Part shown: positions 5,948 to 6,456 of the stretch, piece by piece
Numbering within the stretch: the stretch's first letter is position 1
Layout of the letters: every line of letters starts with the position of its first letter
Origin: Ignavibacteria bacterium
GTDB taxonomy: Bacteria; Bacteroidota; Ignavibacteria; UBA10030; UBA6906
Direction: 5' to 3'
Length of the DNA stretch: 6,456 nt
Assembly (NCBI GenBank): GCA_029859455.1
Contig: JAOUDE010000143.1
Span: 1-6,456 of the forward strand
Made by a program: the position numbers and the translations under genes
The notes under the pieces: model-generated
Seen by the model: only the letters and a program-made list of their open reading frames with translations
Databases searched by the model: none
What the model was told of the DNA's origin: nothing

Positions 5948-6456
5948 CCGCTCGCACCGGAAGGAATAACTCACGGAGGCCGGATGAAACCAGTGCGCGG
6001 AGCGAGTCGCCTGCTTCAACAATGATTATCCCCTCAACCCCGGGCATCGATTCAATCAAAGCAATCCCCCGCTCCCGGCCGAGGACGAAGACCGCCGTCG
6101 AAAGAACATCCGCTTCCGTCGCGCCTTCCGAGATCACGGTCACACTCACAACATCATTCGCCGGCATCCCGGTCCGCGGATCGAGCAGATGATGATAACG
6201 AACCCCCTCCCGGACAAAATACCTTTGATAATCTCCCGATGTCGCTATCCCTGCAGTACCCGTCCTGAACTCTCCGAACATCGCCCCGTCATTGCGGGGG
6301 TGCCTCACCGAAACTGTCACGTCGCCCGGGTCCGGGCCGGCCGTCCCGTCCCAGTCCACACCGAGATTTCCACCGAGGTCCACGATAGATCGGTGGATTC
6401 CGTTCCGACGCAGGATCCCGATAGCCCGATCGACGGCATATCCCTTCGCTATCCCA
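5940..6456 (-). CDS. apbE: FAD:protein FMN transferase (ApbE family), N-terminal half outside the window
   Basis: ApbE enzymes use FAD and Mg2+ to attach FMN covalently to Thr or Ser of partner flavoproteins, usually outside the cytoplasmic membrane. The frame runs from the window edge to the TGA at 5940, giving 171 visible residues, about half of a typical ApbE. Family blocks in order: GIAKGYAVD at the edge, VDLGGNLGV (about 25-33), ATSGDYQRYF (71-80), HHLLDPRTGMPA (from 88) and ATEADVLSTA, whose Asp and Thr (about 116 and 120) match the Mg2+-binding pair. An internal GTG at 6383 is not the start, because conserved ApbE sequence continues upstream of it. The signal or lipoprotein segment cannot be seen. 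Its end overlaps the first ecfA by 8 bp, so apbE and the ATPase genes are probably one operon. Confidence 0.93.
   Translation of the reverse strand, partial: GIAKGYAVDRAIGILRRNGIHRSIVDLGGNLGVDWDGTAGPDPGDVTVSVRHPRNDGAMFGEFRTGTAGIATSGDYQRYFVREGVRYHHLLDPRTGMPANDVVSVTVISEGATEADVLSTAVFVLGRERGIALIESMPGVEGIIIVEAGDSLRALVSSGLRELFLPVRADD

Overview
This is a bacterial chromosomal window that is moderately GC-rich by eye and densely packed. It holds eight protein-coding genes, seven on the minus strand and one (an ECF transporter T subunit) on the plus strand. I see no rRNA or tRNA gene, CRISPR array, transposase or phage gene, and no gene-free stretch longer than 300 bases. The largest gaps are about 180 bp (2652-2832) and 152 bp (3496-3647). 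The organism cannot be named from this sequence. The combination of a choice-of-anchor B (LVIVD-type) secreted protein, an FtnA-type ferritin, the queE-queC pair and a TPR-receiver protein would fit a Gram-negative, possibly FCB-like or uncultured lineage, but that is only an inference.

Layout, right to left along the minus strand. At 5940-6456 is the C-terminal half of an ApbE-family FAD:protein FMN transferase, cut by the window edge. It overlaps by 8 bp an ECF-type ABC ATPase (5198-5947), which overlaps by 11 bp a second ECF ATPase (4369-5208). The transmembrane T subunit of the same transporter class (3648-4400) is on the opposite strand and meets the ATPases tail to tail, with a 32-bp overlap of coding ends. 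No substrate-binding S component is in the window. Divergent from ecfT is a minus-strand gene (2833-3495) for a TPR-like plus receiver protein whose receiver lacks the phospho-accepting Asp. Then come queE (2007-2651) and queC (1312-2010), joined by an ATGA stop/start overlap. They are followed 20 bp on by a ferritin gene (794-1291), and 57 bp after that by a secreted choice-of-anchor B protein gene (1-736) that leaves the window.

How the genes work together: EcfT and the two EcfA ATPases form the energizing module of a vitamin or metal importer. The ATPase pair looks asymmetric, with one composite ATP site canonical and the other degenerate. Coupling to apbE suggests a flavin or redox-linked setting. 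QueE and QueC perform successive steps from carboxytetrahydropterin to preQ0, the precursor of queuosine. The ferritin stores iron and may be cotranscribed with the que genes.

I do not see a clearly new system. The most unusual items are the split ECF operon with overlapping convergent ends, the asymmetric ATPase pair, the degenerate receiver, and a short two-part sequence that recurs across the stop codons of the ferritin and receiver genes.
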